Assembly: GCA_025350445.1 (NCBI GenBank)
Contig: JANXXV010000768.1
Coordinates: forward strand, 1-8,273
DNA: 8,273 nucleotides
Reading direction: 5' to 3'
DNA from: Bryobacteraceae bacterium
GTDB taxonomy: Bacteria; Acidobacteriota; Terriglobia; Bryobacterales; Bryobacteraceae
Below, piece after piece: positions 1-6,503 of the stretch; the stretch's first letter is position 1, and every line of letters begins with the position of its first letter. The translations under genes and the position numbers were made by a program. Under the pieces are notes generated by a model. That model had not been told where the DNA came from. It saw nothing but the letters and a program-made list of their open reading frames with translations, and ran no database searches.

Positions 1-2050
1 GATCTTCCTCTTCCTGCGAAACATATCGGCCACATTGATTCCCGGGGCGGCGGTGCCGTTCTCCATCATTGGCACGTTCGCCGTGATGTACCTGCTGGGA
101 TACAGCCTCAACAACCTTTCTTTGATGGCCCTGACGCTGTCGGTTGGCTTCGTTGTGGACGACGCCATCGTCATGCTGGAGAACATTGTCCGTCACATGG
201 AAATGGGCAAAACGCGAATGGAGGCAGCCTACGCGGCCTCCAGCGAAATCGGCTTCACCATCATCTCCATGACCATCTCCCTGGTGGCCGTTTTCATTCC
301 CGTACTTTTCCTCGGAGGCCTGGTCGGCCGCCTGCTGCATGAGTTTTCGGTCACCATCGTAGTGGCCATTCTGATCTCCGGCTTCGTGTCGCTTTCTCTC
401 ACGCCAATGCTCGGCAGCCGATTCCTCAAGAGCGGCCACGAAAAACGTCACGGCTTCCTCTACAATGCACTTGAGGCGGGCTTCAACGGCATGGCAAAAG
501 CGTATGAGGTTACTTTGCGCGGCGCCATGCACTTCCGTTTCGTCACACTGATGACCGCGTTCGCCATGCTCGCCGGCACTGTCTATCTCTTCATGAATAT
601 GCCCACCGGCTTCATTCCCAGCTCGGACAGCGGATTTTTCATGACCACCGTTCGCGGACCGCAGGACATCTCGTTCGAATCCATGGCCGCCCACCAGCAT
701 CAGGTTGCGGAAATTGTGCGCGCCCATCCGGCCGTTGCCGGCGTGGGAACGTTTCTTTCCGCCGGGAATTCCGCCTTCTTCTTCAGCCGCATGAAACCGC
801 GTAAGGATCGCAGCCTCACGGTGGACGAAGTGATCCAGGATCTGCGCCCCAAGGTTTCCGAAGTGCCGGGCGTGCAGACCTTCATGCAGAATCCGCCGCC
901 CATTAACATTGGCAGCACACAGCGTGGCGCGGCTCTCTACCAGCTGACATTGCAAAGTGTAAATCTGGATGAAATCTACGAGTGGGCTCCGCGCCTGATG
1001 GACAAGATGATCGCTCTCCCCGGCTTCCAGGACGTAGCCAGCGATTTGCAAATCTCCAGTCCGCAGGTGATGATCGACATCGACCGTGATCGGGCTCTCG
1101 CCCTTGGGGTCAACCCGCAACAGATCCAGAACGCGCTGTCGTCGGCTTTCAGCGGCCGCATTGTGTCCATCATTTATGCCGCGGCCAACGAATATTCGGT
1201 GCTGCTGGAATTACAGCCGCAGTTCCGCCGGAATCCGGACACACTCTCCAAAATTACCGTACGCTCGTCGCAGGGAACGCTGGTGCCCCTGGACACGCTG
1301 GTGCGCATGAAAAGGACCACCGGACCGCTTAGCATCAGTCACTTCGGGCAGCTTCCGGCAGTCTCCATCGGATTCAATCTCAAACCCGGAGCCTCACTCG
1401 GCGATGCCGCGACGCAGGTGGAAGATGCCATCCTCGACCTTCGTATGCCGGCCACCATCAGCGCTACATTCCAGGGCGCGGTGAAAGAGTTCCAACGTTC
1501 CTTCCAGAACTTGACGATTCTCTTGCTGGTCGCGGTGCTGGTGATTTACATCGTGCTGGGAATTCTCTATGAGAGCTTCATCCATCCCATCACGATTCTC
1601 TCCGGTCTGCCCTCCGCGGTCTTCGGAGCGTTGTTGACGTTGCAGATTTTCGGCAAGCAACTGGACCTCTACGCCTTCGTCGGCATCATCATGCTGTTTG
1701 GCGTAGTGAAGAAGAACGCCATCATGATGATCGACTTCGCCATTGATGCCCAGAAGCATGGTGTCGATGCGCACGACGCGATCTGGCAAGGTTGCCTGAT
1801 GCGCTTCCGGCCGATCATGATGACAACGGTAGCCGCACTGTTTGGGACGCTGCCGGTCGCACTGGGTTACGGCGAAGGCGCCGAAGCCCGCCAGCCGCTT
1901 GGTCTGGCCGTAGTCGGAGGATTGCTGGTCAGCCAATTTCTCACGCTTTACATCACGCCCGTGATCTACCTCTATCTGGAGCGCGTGCAAGTCTGGACAC
2001 GCCGCCGCAAACAACAGCCCCAGCCCGCGCCGGAAGTAGCAGTGGCGTAA
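1..2050 (+). CDS. RND-family (HAE1, MdtB/MdtC-like) efflux pump inner-membrane subunit, 5'-truncated by window edge
   Basis: The reading frame is open from base 2, so the gene begins outside the window; an in-frame TTG at 35 is internal. About 682 residues remain. AcrB-type pumps have about 1,030-1,050, so roughly 350 N-terminal residues are missing. The family is trimeric, sits in the inner membrane and exports drugs or other toxic compounds by proton antiport. Visible landmarks, in window numbering, are the TM4 proton-relay pair in 'VDDAIV' (D53, D54; bases 158-163), a hydrophobic TM7 near residue 176 followed by 'PTGFIP..DSGFF', a large second periplasmic domain (about 206-500), and the TM10 'VVKKNAIMMIDF' segment whose second Lys (K571; bases 1712-1714) matches AcrB K940. 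The 'KKNAIMMIDFA' wording resembles MdtB/MdtC more than AcrB. The C-terminus is a short basic tail after the last helix. No adaptor or outer-membrane gene is seen on this strand. Family assignment is sure; the substrate is unknown. Confidence 0.95.
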   Translation, partial: IFLFLRNISATLIPGAAVPFSIIGTFAVMYLLGYSLNNLSLMALTLSVGFVVDDAIVMLENIVRHMEMGKTRMEAAYAASSEIGFTIISMTISLVAVFIPVLFLGGLVGRLLHEFSVTIVVAILISGFVSLSLTPMLGSRFLKSGHEKRHGFLYNALEAGFNGMAKAYEVTLRGAMHFRFVTLMTAFAMLAGTVYLFMNMPTGFIPSSDSGFFMTTVRGPQDISFESMAAHQHQVAEIVRAHPAVAGVGTFLSAGNSAFFFSRMKPRKDRSLTVDEVIQDLRPKVSEVPGVQTFMQNPPPINIGSTQRGAALYQLTLQSVNLDEIYEWAPRLMDKMIALPGFQDVASDLQISSPQVMIDIDRDRALALGVNPQQIQNALSSAFSGRIVSIIYAAANEYSVLLELQPQFRRNPDTLSKITVRSSQGTLVPLDTLVRMKRTTGPLSISHFGQLPAVSIGFNLKPGASLGDAATQVEDAILDLRMPATISATFQGAVKEFQRSFQNLTILLLVAVLVIYIVLGILYESFIHPITILSGLPSAVFGALLTLQIFGKQLDLYAFVGIIMLFGVVKKNAIMMIDFAIDAQKHGVDAHDAIWQGCLMRFRPIMMTTVAALFGTLPVALGYGEGAEARQPLGLAVVGGLLVSQFLTLYITPVIYLYLERVQVWTRRRKQQPQPAPEVAVA

Positions 2051-2088
2051 TAAAAGTCACTAATTTACCGTATCGGGGTCTACCTGGG

Positions 2089-2094
2089 TAGGAG
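2089..2094 (+). promoter_or_regulatory. Ribosome binding site of the metallothionein-like gene
   Basis: TAGGAG lies 8 bases upstream of the ATG at 2103, which is strong Shine-Dalgarno complementarity at near-ideal spacing. It supports translation of the very short frame that follows and fixes its start. I see no convincing -35/-10 pair in the 52 bases after the RND stop codon, so the gene may be read through from the pump. Confidence 0.7.
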
Positions 2095-2102
2095 ATACCA
2101 CC

Positions 2103-2258
2103 ATGGCCGATACAAACAAGTGTGCACATCCAAGCTGCAACTGCACCCGATCCCAAGACAGCAAGTACTGCGGCACCGCCTGCCAGGACGCCGGAAACAT
2201 CGACGGGACTAATGACATCCTGTGCGCGTGCGGGCACCCCGGCTGCACCGTTCGTTAG
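2103..2258 (+). CDS. Small Cys/His-rich protein, probable bacterial metallothionein (SmtA/BmtA-like)
   Basis: This 51-residue frame (ATG 2103, TAG 2256-2258) has a good ribosome binding site and 8 Cys plus 2 His. The ligands are arranged as CxHxxCxC (C7, H9, C12, C14), YCxxxC (C23, C27) and CxCxHxxC (C41, C43, H45, C48). This parallels cyanobacterial SmtA, which has CxCxxCxC, YCxxxC and CGHxGCxC and binds zinc in a cluster. Relative to SmtA, the second Cys is His, the middle His after YCxxxC is absent, and the last CxC/His ligands are missing, so capacity may be lower. The protein would be cytoplasmic; there is no signal peptide or membrane segment. It follows the RND pump by 52 bp on the same strand and converges on the ABC permease with 19 bp between stop codons. 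The likely role is zinc, cadmium or copper buffering, by family inference. A different small zinc-ribbon-like protein is the alternative. Confidence 0.78.
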   Translation: MADTNKCAHPSCNCTRSQDSKYCGTACQDAGNIDGTNDILCACGHPGCTVR

Positions 2259-2277
2259 GGAGCGTGTGGGCGGCTGC

Positions 2278-3492
2278 TCACTCAAACCGCAAGGCCTCGA
2301 TCGGATCCAGATTCGCGGCCTTGCGCGCTGGATAGTATCCAAAGAACACCCCAATCGCCATCGAGAACAAGGCCGACACAATTACCGATACCGGTGAGAT
2401 CGCGCTGGGCCATCCTGCAATCTTCGACACCAGCACGGATACGCCGCACCCGAACAAAATCCCAATCACTCCACCGGCCAGTCCCAGCGCCAGCGACTCG
2501 ATCAGGAACTGATTCTGTACCGCGCTGGACCGCGCCCCCACCGCCATCCGGATCCCAATCTCCCGCGTCCGCTCCGTCACCGAAACCAGCATAATGTTCA
2601 TAATGCCGATGCCGCCCACCAGCAGCGACACGCCGGCAATCCCGCCCAAGAGCAGGGTCATCACCTGCGTGGTGGATTCGGCCGCAACTGCAACGTCGGT
2701 CAAATTGCGGACGTTGAAGTCGGGGTCCTGCCCGGGCTGCTTCTTGTGCCGCTGCTGCATAATGTCGTTGATCTGAGCCTCAGCCTGCGACGTTGCCGCC
2801 GGGTCTGACGCCGAAACGTATACCGTCGGCACATAAGTCGAGGAGAGCAGCTTCTTCATCGCGGTCGTGTATGGAATCAACACCGTGTCGTCCTGATCCT
2901 GGCCGAATGAGCTCTGGCCTTTCGCCACCAGCACACCAAGAATCCGGAAAGGCAGGTTGCGAACCCGAACCATCTGGCCCACCGCTTCCGATCCAAGCAG
3001 CAGCCGGTCCACCACTGTCTGCCCGATCACGGCCACGCGCGCCGCCGACCGCACGTCGGAATCAGTGAAGAACGTACCCGCCGCCAGCGCGCGATTGCGG
3101 ATCGCGGGATAGGTTGGGGCAACCCCTTCGACGCGCGTCGTCCAGTTCTGGTTGGCGGCAACCAGCGTCACCGCCGCGGTCACTCCGGGACTAACAGCCG
3201 ACACCGATGGGGCCTGCCCGATCGCCGCCACGTCTTCCAAAGTGATGGTGGAAGCGGTTCCGCCACCCGCGCGCACACCGCCGCTTCCACGCTGGCTGCC
3301 GGCAGAGACAATCAGCAGGTTGGTCCCCATGCTGGAGATCTGATCCTGCACCTGAATCTGCGCGCCTTGCCCCAGACTCACCATGGTAATCACCGAGGCC
3401 ACGCCGATGATGATGCCGAGCATCGTCAGCGCCGACCTGACCTTGTTGCGGGCCAGCGCACTGAAAGCCATTTTCATCACAGGGAGAATCAT
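2278..3492 (-). CDS. MacB-type FtsX-domain ABC transporter permease (stand-alone, no fused ATPase)
   Basis: The protein has 404 residues and the architecture of the MacB transmembrane half. TM1 spans about 21-42 after a basic '[12 protein letters not shown]' lead-in. A periplasmic MacB_PCD-type domain covers about 43-275, and three C-terminal helices lie at about 278-305, 327-353 and 365-388. The segment '[16 protein letters not shown]' (305-320) is the cytoplasmic coupling-helix signature of the FtsX/MacB family, and the ending '[17 protein letters not shown]' is also typical. The family does not pass substrate through the membrane; it uses ATP-driven mechanotransmission to drive periplasmic substrates through a TolC channel. 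E. coli MacB fuses ATPase and permease (about 648 residues), whereas here the ATPase is the separate gene just upstream. The start at 3492 overlaps the ATPase stop in ATGA and has GGAG 9 bases upstream. It is the single-copy form, not the double-length acidobacterial orphan permease. The substrate (macrolide, peptide, lipid or siderophore) cannot be told. Confidence 0.94.
   Translation of the reverse strand: MILPVMKMAFSALARNKVRSALTMLGIIIGVASVITMVSLGQGAQIQVQDQISSMGTNLLIVSAGSQRGSGGVRAGGGTASTITLEDVAAIGQAPSVSAVSPGVTAAVTLVAANQNWTTRVEGVAPTYPAIRNRALAAGTFFTDSDVRSAARVAVIGQTVVDRLLLGSEAVGQMVRVRNLPFRILGVLVAKGQSSFGQDQDDTVLIPYTTAMKKLLSSTYVPTVYVSASDPAATSQAEAQINDIMQQRHKKQPGQDPDFNVRNLTDVAVAAESTTQVMTLLLGGIAGVSLLVGGIGIMNIMLVSVTERTREIGIRMAVGARSSAVQNQFLIESLALGLAGGVIGILFGCGVSVLVSKIAGWPSAISPVSVIVSALFSMAIGVFFGYYPARKAANLDPIEALRFE
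3489..3492 (-). promoter_or_regulatory. ATGA start/stop overlap coupling ATPase and permease
   Basis: The ATPase stop TGA (3491-3489) shares bases with the permease start ATG (3492-3490). GGAG lies about 9 bases upstream of the permease ATG, inside the ATPase coding sequence. Such overlaps commonly mark translational coupling, giving matched amounts of the two subunits. Confidence 0.85.
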
Positions 3493-4253
3493 ACAGTTCG
3501 CTCCAGGACTTCTTGAACCGCCGGTTTCAATCGCTCCAGATCCGCCGCCGCATTCCGGCGGCCCCGAATGGCTTCGTCATTTGTAATGAGACCGTCCTTC
3601 ACCACAACCATCCGCTTGGCGTACCGCGCGATGTCCGGCTCGTGAGTCACCAGCACAATCGTGAGCCCAGCCTGCTCGTTCAACTGCTGGAACACGCTCA
3701 TGATCTCGACCGAAGTGCGGCTGTCCAAGTTGCCCGTGGGTTCGTCCGCCAGCAATAAAGAAGGCCCATTCACCAGCGCCCGCGCGATGGCGACGCGCTG
3801 TTGCTGGCCGCCCGACAACTCATTCGGTGCATTATCCTCGCGGTCCGCCAAGCCAACCACCGCCAGTGCCAGGCGGCTGCGCCGCGTTCGTTCGGAGGTA
3901 TTCACCCCCGCATAGATCAGCGGCAGTTCCACGTTCTCAATCGCAGTGGTGCGGCGCAGCAGGTTGTAGCCCTGGAAGACGAAGCCAATCTTCTTGTTCC
4001 TGATGTCCGCGCGTTCGTCTTTACCCAGCGTTGAAACGTCCAGGCCATCCAGCAAGTACGTCCCGGAAGTGGGCCGGTCCAGGCAACCGAGCGTGTTCAT
4101 CAGCGTCGACTTGCCCGATCCCGACGAGCCCATGATCGCCACAAACTCGCCCTTGCCGATCTCCAGCGAGACGCCCCGAAGCGCATGTACCCGCACCGCC
4201 CCCGTATCGTAAACCTTCTGAATATTCTCGAGATGGATTACCGGATTCTTCAT
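3489..4253 (-). CDS. ABC transporter ATP-binding protein, MacB/LolD family
   Basis: This 254-residue cytoplasmic ATPase powers the permease encoded just downstream. All nucleotide-binding motifs are intact: Walker [10 protein letters not shown] (42-50), Q-loop Gln94 in 'FVFQGYNLL', signature LSGGQ (146-150), Walker B 'LLLADEP' with catalytic Glu171, D-loop NLDS (175-178) and switch His204 in 'VTHEP'. '[15 protein letters not shown]' after Walker A and 'DEPTGNLDS' are typical of the MacB/LolD/FtsE-like group. The tail beyond residue 225 is Arg/Ala-rich and longer than in a minimal LolD (about 230 residues). It starts inside the adaptor's stop codon (ATGA, 4250-4253) and ends inside the permease's start codon (3489-3492), so the three are almost certainly translated as a coupled set. 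The start at 4253 has only a weak GAGAA ahead of it, consistent with coupling. Confidence 0.95.
   Translation of the reverse strand: MKNPVIHLENIQKVYDTGAVRVHALRGVSLEIGKGEFVAIMGSSGSGKSTLMNTLGCLDRPTSGTYLLDGLDVSTLGKDERADIRNKKIGFVFQGYNLLRRTTAIENVELPLIYAGVNTSERTRRSRLALAVVGLADREDNAPNELSGGQQQRVAIARALVNGPSLLLADEPTGNLDSRTSVEIMSVFQQLNEQAGLTIVLVTHEPDIARYAKRMVVVKDGLITNDEAIRGRRNAAADLERLKPAVQEVLERTV
4250..4253 (-). promoter_or_regulatory. ATGA start/stop overlap coupling adaptor and ATPase
   Basis: The adaptor stop TGA (4252-4250) overlaps the ATPase start ATG (4253-4251). There is only a weak purine stretch upstream, so re-initiation by ribosomes finishing the adaptor is the likely route for ATPase translation. 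Confidence 0.85.
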
Positions 4254-5665
4254 CGGATTCTCGCCCCTTGCGGCCTGCCGCCCGCGTTCCCAAACACGTT
4301 CGAAGCCGGAGCGGCCGCGGCCGTCTTGCCCGCCGCCGGGATGGCGATACGGTCGATTTCACTCAATCCTGAAACCACCTGCGTCGACATCCCATCGGTG
4401 AGGCCGAGCCGCACTTTCACCGGCTCAAGCGTCTGGCCATTCACGCGGTATACGGTGCCCGAACCAACCCGCGACTGGGTCGCCGCGGCGCCTTCCGGGC
4501 GGAATCGCAGCGCCGCGTTTGGTACCGCCAGAACGTTCTTCTGCTCGGCCACTGTCGCGGTCACACTGGCGGTCATGCCGGGTTTCAGCTTCAGATCGGT
4601 ATTCGCCACATCGATCACTGCGGTATACGTCACCACGTTTTGCACGGTGAGCGGAGACAGCCGGATCTGCGATACATTGCCGGAAAACGTTTCAGTTGGA
4701 TAGGCATCCACGGTAAAGAACACGCGGCTCTGGGGTTTCAGTTGCCCCACATCGGCTTCGTCGATGTCGGCTAGCACTTGCATACGAGTCAAATCGTTGG
4801 CGATCATAAACAGCGTCGGGGCCTGCAAGCTGGCGGCGACGGTTTGTCCCACGTCCACATTTCGGGCCACCACCGTACCGTCGATCGGAGCCGTGATGAT
4901 GGTGTGCTGGAGGTTCACCGATGCCAGATCCACCGCTGCCTTGGCTTGCGTTACTTGAGCGCGAGCTTGCAGCAACTGCGAATTGGCCGATTGCACCTGC
5001 GACCGCGCCTGGTTCACCTGCGCCACTCCCTGCTGTTGCTGGGCGATGGCCTGCGTCACGGCGGCCTGCGCCACCTCCAGCGTTCGCCGGGCCGAAACCC
5101 CCGCATCCACCAGGCCTTGCGTCTGCGTGACATTCAATTGCGCGTCGGCAACCACCGATTGCAACCGCGCTTGATTGGCCACGGCGGATTCCACCGCCGC
5201 CTGGGCATTCTGCACGCCCGACTGCGCGGTTTGCACGCTGGCCTGCATAGCCGCAAGGCTCGCGGTCGATTCCGTCAATTGCGCTTGCATCTGGGCCGGA
5301 TCGAGCCTGGCGATGACCTGTCCTTTTTTCACCTCGCTATTGAAGTCGGCATAGATCGCGGAAATGGTTCCCGAGGCCTGGGTGCCCACCTGCACCGTGG
5401 TTAGGGCTTGCAACCGTCCAGTAGCTGAGATGGTCTTGGCAATGGTCATCCGCTTCGCGGTCGTGGTCCCGTAAGCCGGCGCCGGGGCCTTTCTGAGGTA
5501 CAACACCGTGGCAGTCACCGCGATAACTGCAAGCAAACCAGCCACATACATCCAAACATGACGATTCCGGGGCGCCTTAGCCGGGGCGGCGGGGCCTGCC
5601 GTGGCTTCCCCGAAAAGAGCCTTTGTCAGATCGTTAATCGGTGCTTGCCCGGCGATTTGCGGCAT
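4250..5665 (-). CDS. Periplasmic adaptor (membrane fusion) protein, MacA/HlyD family
   Basis: With the ATG at 5665 the protein has 471 residues. A TTG 12 bases upstream is in frame, but GAGG (5672-5675) sits 6 bases before the ATG and overlaps that TTG, so ATG is preferred. Regions in order: a polar, Pro/Ala-rich N-terminal extension (1-36) of unknown role; one membrane anchor (about 37-57); first lipoyl half-motif (about 85-122, '[11 protein letters not shown]'); a long Ala/Gln-rich coiled-coil hairpin (about 125-255); second lipoyl half '[19 protein letters not shown]' (258-276); a beta-barrel domain (about 293-370); and a membrane-proximal domain with 'AVPNAALRF' (380-388). The C-terminus is a low-complexity Ala/Gly/Arg tail. 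The family bridges the inner-membrane ABC transporter and a TolC-type channel. Gene order adaptor-ATPase-permease matches macAB-type operons. No tolC is present in the window. Co-transcription with the aldolase 64 bp upstream is possible. Confidence 0.93.
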   Translation of the reverse strand: MPQIAGQAPINDLTKALFGEATAGPAAPAKAPRNRHVWMYVAGLLAVIAVTATVLYLRKAPAPAYGTTTAKRMTIAKTISATGRLQALTTVQVGTQASGTISAIYADFNSEVKKGQVIARLDPAQMQAQLTESTASLAAMQASVQTAQSGVQNAQAAVESAVANQARLQSVVADAQLNVTQTQGLVDAGVSARRTLEVAQAAVTQAIAQQQQGVAQVNQARSQVQSANSQLLQARAQVTQAKAAVDLASVNLQHTIITAPIDGTVVARNVDVGQTVAASLQAPTLFMIANDLTRMQVLADIDEADVGQLKPQSRVFFTVDAYPTETFSGNVSQIRLSPLTVQNVVTYTAVIDVANTDLKLKPGMTASVTATVAEQKNVLAVPNAALRFRPEGAAATQSRVGSGTVYRVNGQTLEPVKVRLGLTDGMSTQVVSGLSEIDRIAIPAAGKTAAAAPASNVFGNAGGRPQGARIR

Positions 5666-5671
5666 ATGGAA

Positions 5672-5675
5672 CCTC
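5672..5675 (-). promoter_or_regulatory. Ribosome binding site deciding the adaptor protein start
   Basis: On the minus strand GAGG is followed by six bases and then ATG at 5665. The alternative TTG at 5677 overlaps this site and has no comparable element at the right distance. The site therefore favours the 471-residue product over the 475-residue one. Confidence 0.6.
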
Positions 5676-5729
5676 AATTAGTTAGACGGGTTCCTGCCGG
5701 ATATGCACGTAATTCCTTGTAACGAATCG

Positions 5730-6503
5730 TCAGGTTTTGCGGCGCAATTCAGTCACTGCCGCGGACAGAGCGTTGCGGTAGATGGTGGAATCGTTACTCC
5801 AGGAAATCGCGCTAAATCCCGCAGCCAGCCATTCGTCGACTTGCTCTTGCGACCCCGGATTGATGCCCGCAATCTTGCCGTGCTCGCGACAGGCGGCGAC
5901 CACGGTTTGAATGGCCGCGAGGAAATCCGGATGATGGAATTGCGCCGGAATGCCCATGCACTGCGTAAGGTCGAAGTGTCCGACCCATAACACATCGACG
6001 CCGGGCACGGCGGCAATCGAGGCGGCATTCTTCACTCCCAGCGGCGATTCAATCATGCAGATCACCGTCGAATTGGCGTTGGCCTCGGCAAAGTAGGCGA
6101 CTGGATTCGGCGCCTGAAAATCGGTATGCGATGTTCCCAGGCCAACCCCGCGGTGCCCCATTGGCGCGTACTTCACCGCGTTGACGATCTGTTGGGCCTG
6201 TTCGGCCGTTTCCACATTGGCTACCATGGCGCCCAGGGCTCCGGCGTCCATGGTGCGCGCCAGAAAATGGTAGAGGCCCTGCGGAACACGAACGAACGGG
6301 GCAACGGGCGCCGCCTTCATCCAGGCAATCAGGTCGGCGACGCGCTCGGTGTCGAAGGGAGAATGCTCCATGTCGATCAAGACGAAGTCGACATCCGCCG
6401 CTTCCAGAAGTTTCGCCATGCCGCGCGTGCCGAACTCCCACACCATTGTTCCCAGCGGGACGCGCCCGCTCTTGACCACTTGCTGAAATCGGTTCAGTTT
6501 CAT
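5730..6503 (-). CDS. HpcH/HpaI-type class II (metal-dependent) aldolase
   Basis: The protein has 257 residues, the usual size for this TIM-barrel family (about 250-260). The family reversibly cleaves 4-hydroxy-2-oxoacids to pyruvate (or a related oxoacid) and an aldehyde, using a divalent metal. Visible residues are His47 in 'LIDMEHSPFD' (catalytic-base position), Arg72 in 'PFVRVP' (oxoacid carboxylate), Glu152 in 'CMIESPLGVKN' and Asp178 in 'WVGHFDLTQ' (the metal ligand pair). The frame extends upstream to 6620, but the ATG at 6503 is chosen because family homology begins there, GGAGAG lies a few bases upstream, and it forms an ATGA overlap with the dehydrogenase stop. The loop reads GHFDL where HpaI and GarL have GPxDL, so it belongs to a different subgroup. 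The enzyme is cytoplasmic. The substrate is unknown; the partner dehydrogenase suggests hydroxy/oxo-acid breakdown. Macrophomate-synthase-like or citrate-lyase-like annotations refer to the same superfamily. Confidence 0.92.
   Translation of the reverse strand: MKLNRFQQVVKSGRVPLGTMVWEFGTRGMAKLLEAADVDFVLIDMEHSPFDTERVADLIAWMKAAPVAPFVRVPQGLYHFLARTMDAGALGAMVANVETAEQAQQIVNAVKYAPMGHRGVGLGTSHTDFQAPNPVAYFAEANANSTVICMIESPLGVKNAASIAAVPGVDVLWVGHFDLTQCMGIPAQFHHPDFLAAIQTVVAACREHGKIAGINPGSQEQVDEWLAAGFSAISWSNDSTIYRNALSAAVTELRRKT
6500..6503 (-). promoter_or_regulatory. ATGA start/stop overlap coupling dehydrogenase and aldolase
   Basis: The dehydrogenase stop TGA (6502-6500) overlaps the aldolase start ATG (6503-6501). 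GGAGAG sits a few bases upstream, within the dehydrogenase's last codons. This marks the pair as a coupled unit and supports a shared pathway. Confidence 0.85.

Noticed and set aside
1394..2014. Long open frame (206 codons) antisense to the RND pump
   Set aside because: It lies wholly inside a strongly supported transporter gene, has a composition rich in His, Gln, Arg and Asp typical of antisense GC-rich frames, and shows no recognisable domain.
2097..2106. Kozak-like ACCACCATGG at the metallothionein start
   Set aside because: The resemblance to a eukaryotic start context is coincidental. A proper bacterial Shine-Dalgarno site lies upstream and all neighbours are bacterial genes.
2259..2277. 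Terminator between the convergent metallothionein and permease genes
   Set aside because: Only 19 bp separate the stop codons, and I see no stable stem followed by a T-run on either strand.
2122..2397. Plus-strand frame of 91 codons overlapping the metallothionein gene in another frame
   Set aside because: It starts with no good ribosome binding site, runs across the convergent junction into the permease gene, and lacks any motif, whereas the alternative frame has a patterned Cys/His set.
4778..5404. Open frame (208 codons) rich in Leu, Arg and His, antisense to the adaptor's coiled coil
   Set aside because: The repetitive look is the mirror of the Ala/Gln-rich heptads on the coding strand, so it is not an independent gene.
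5678..5700. ECF-sigma-like GGAAC / GTCTAA elements upstream of the adaptor
   Set aside because: Both words occur on the minus strand but are only two bases apart, far short of the usual spacing of about 15-16 bases, so they cannot act as -35 and -10.
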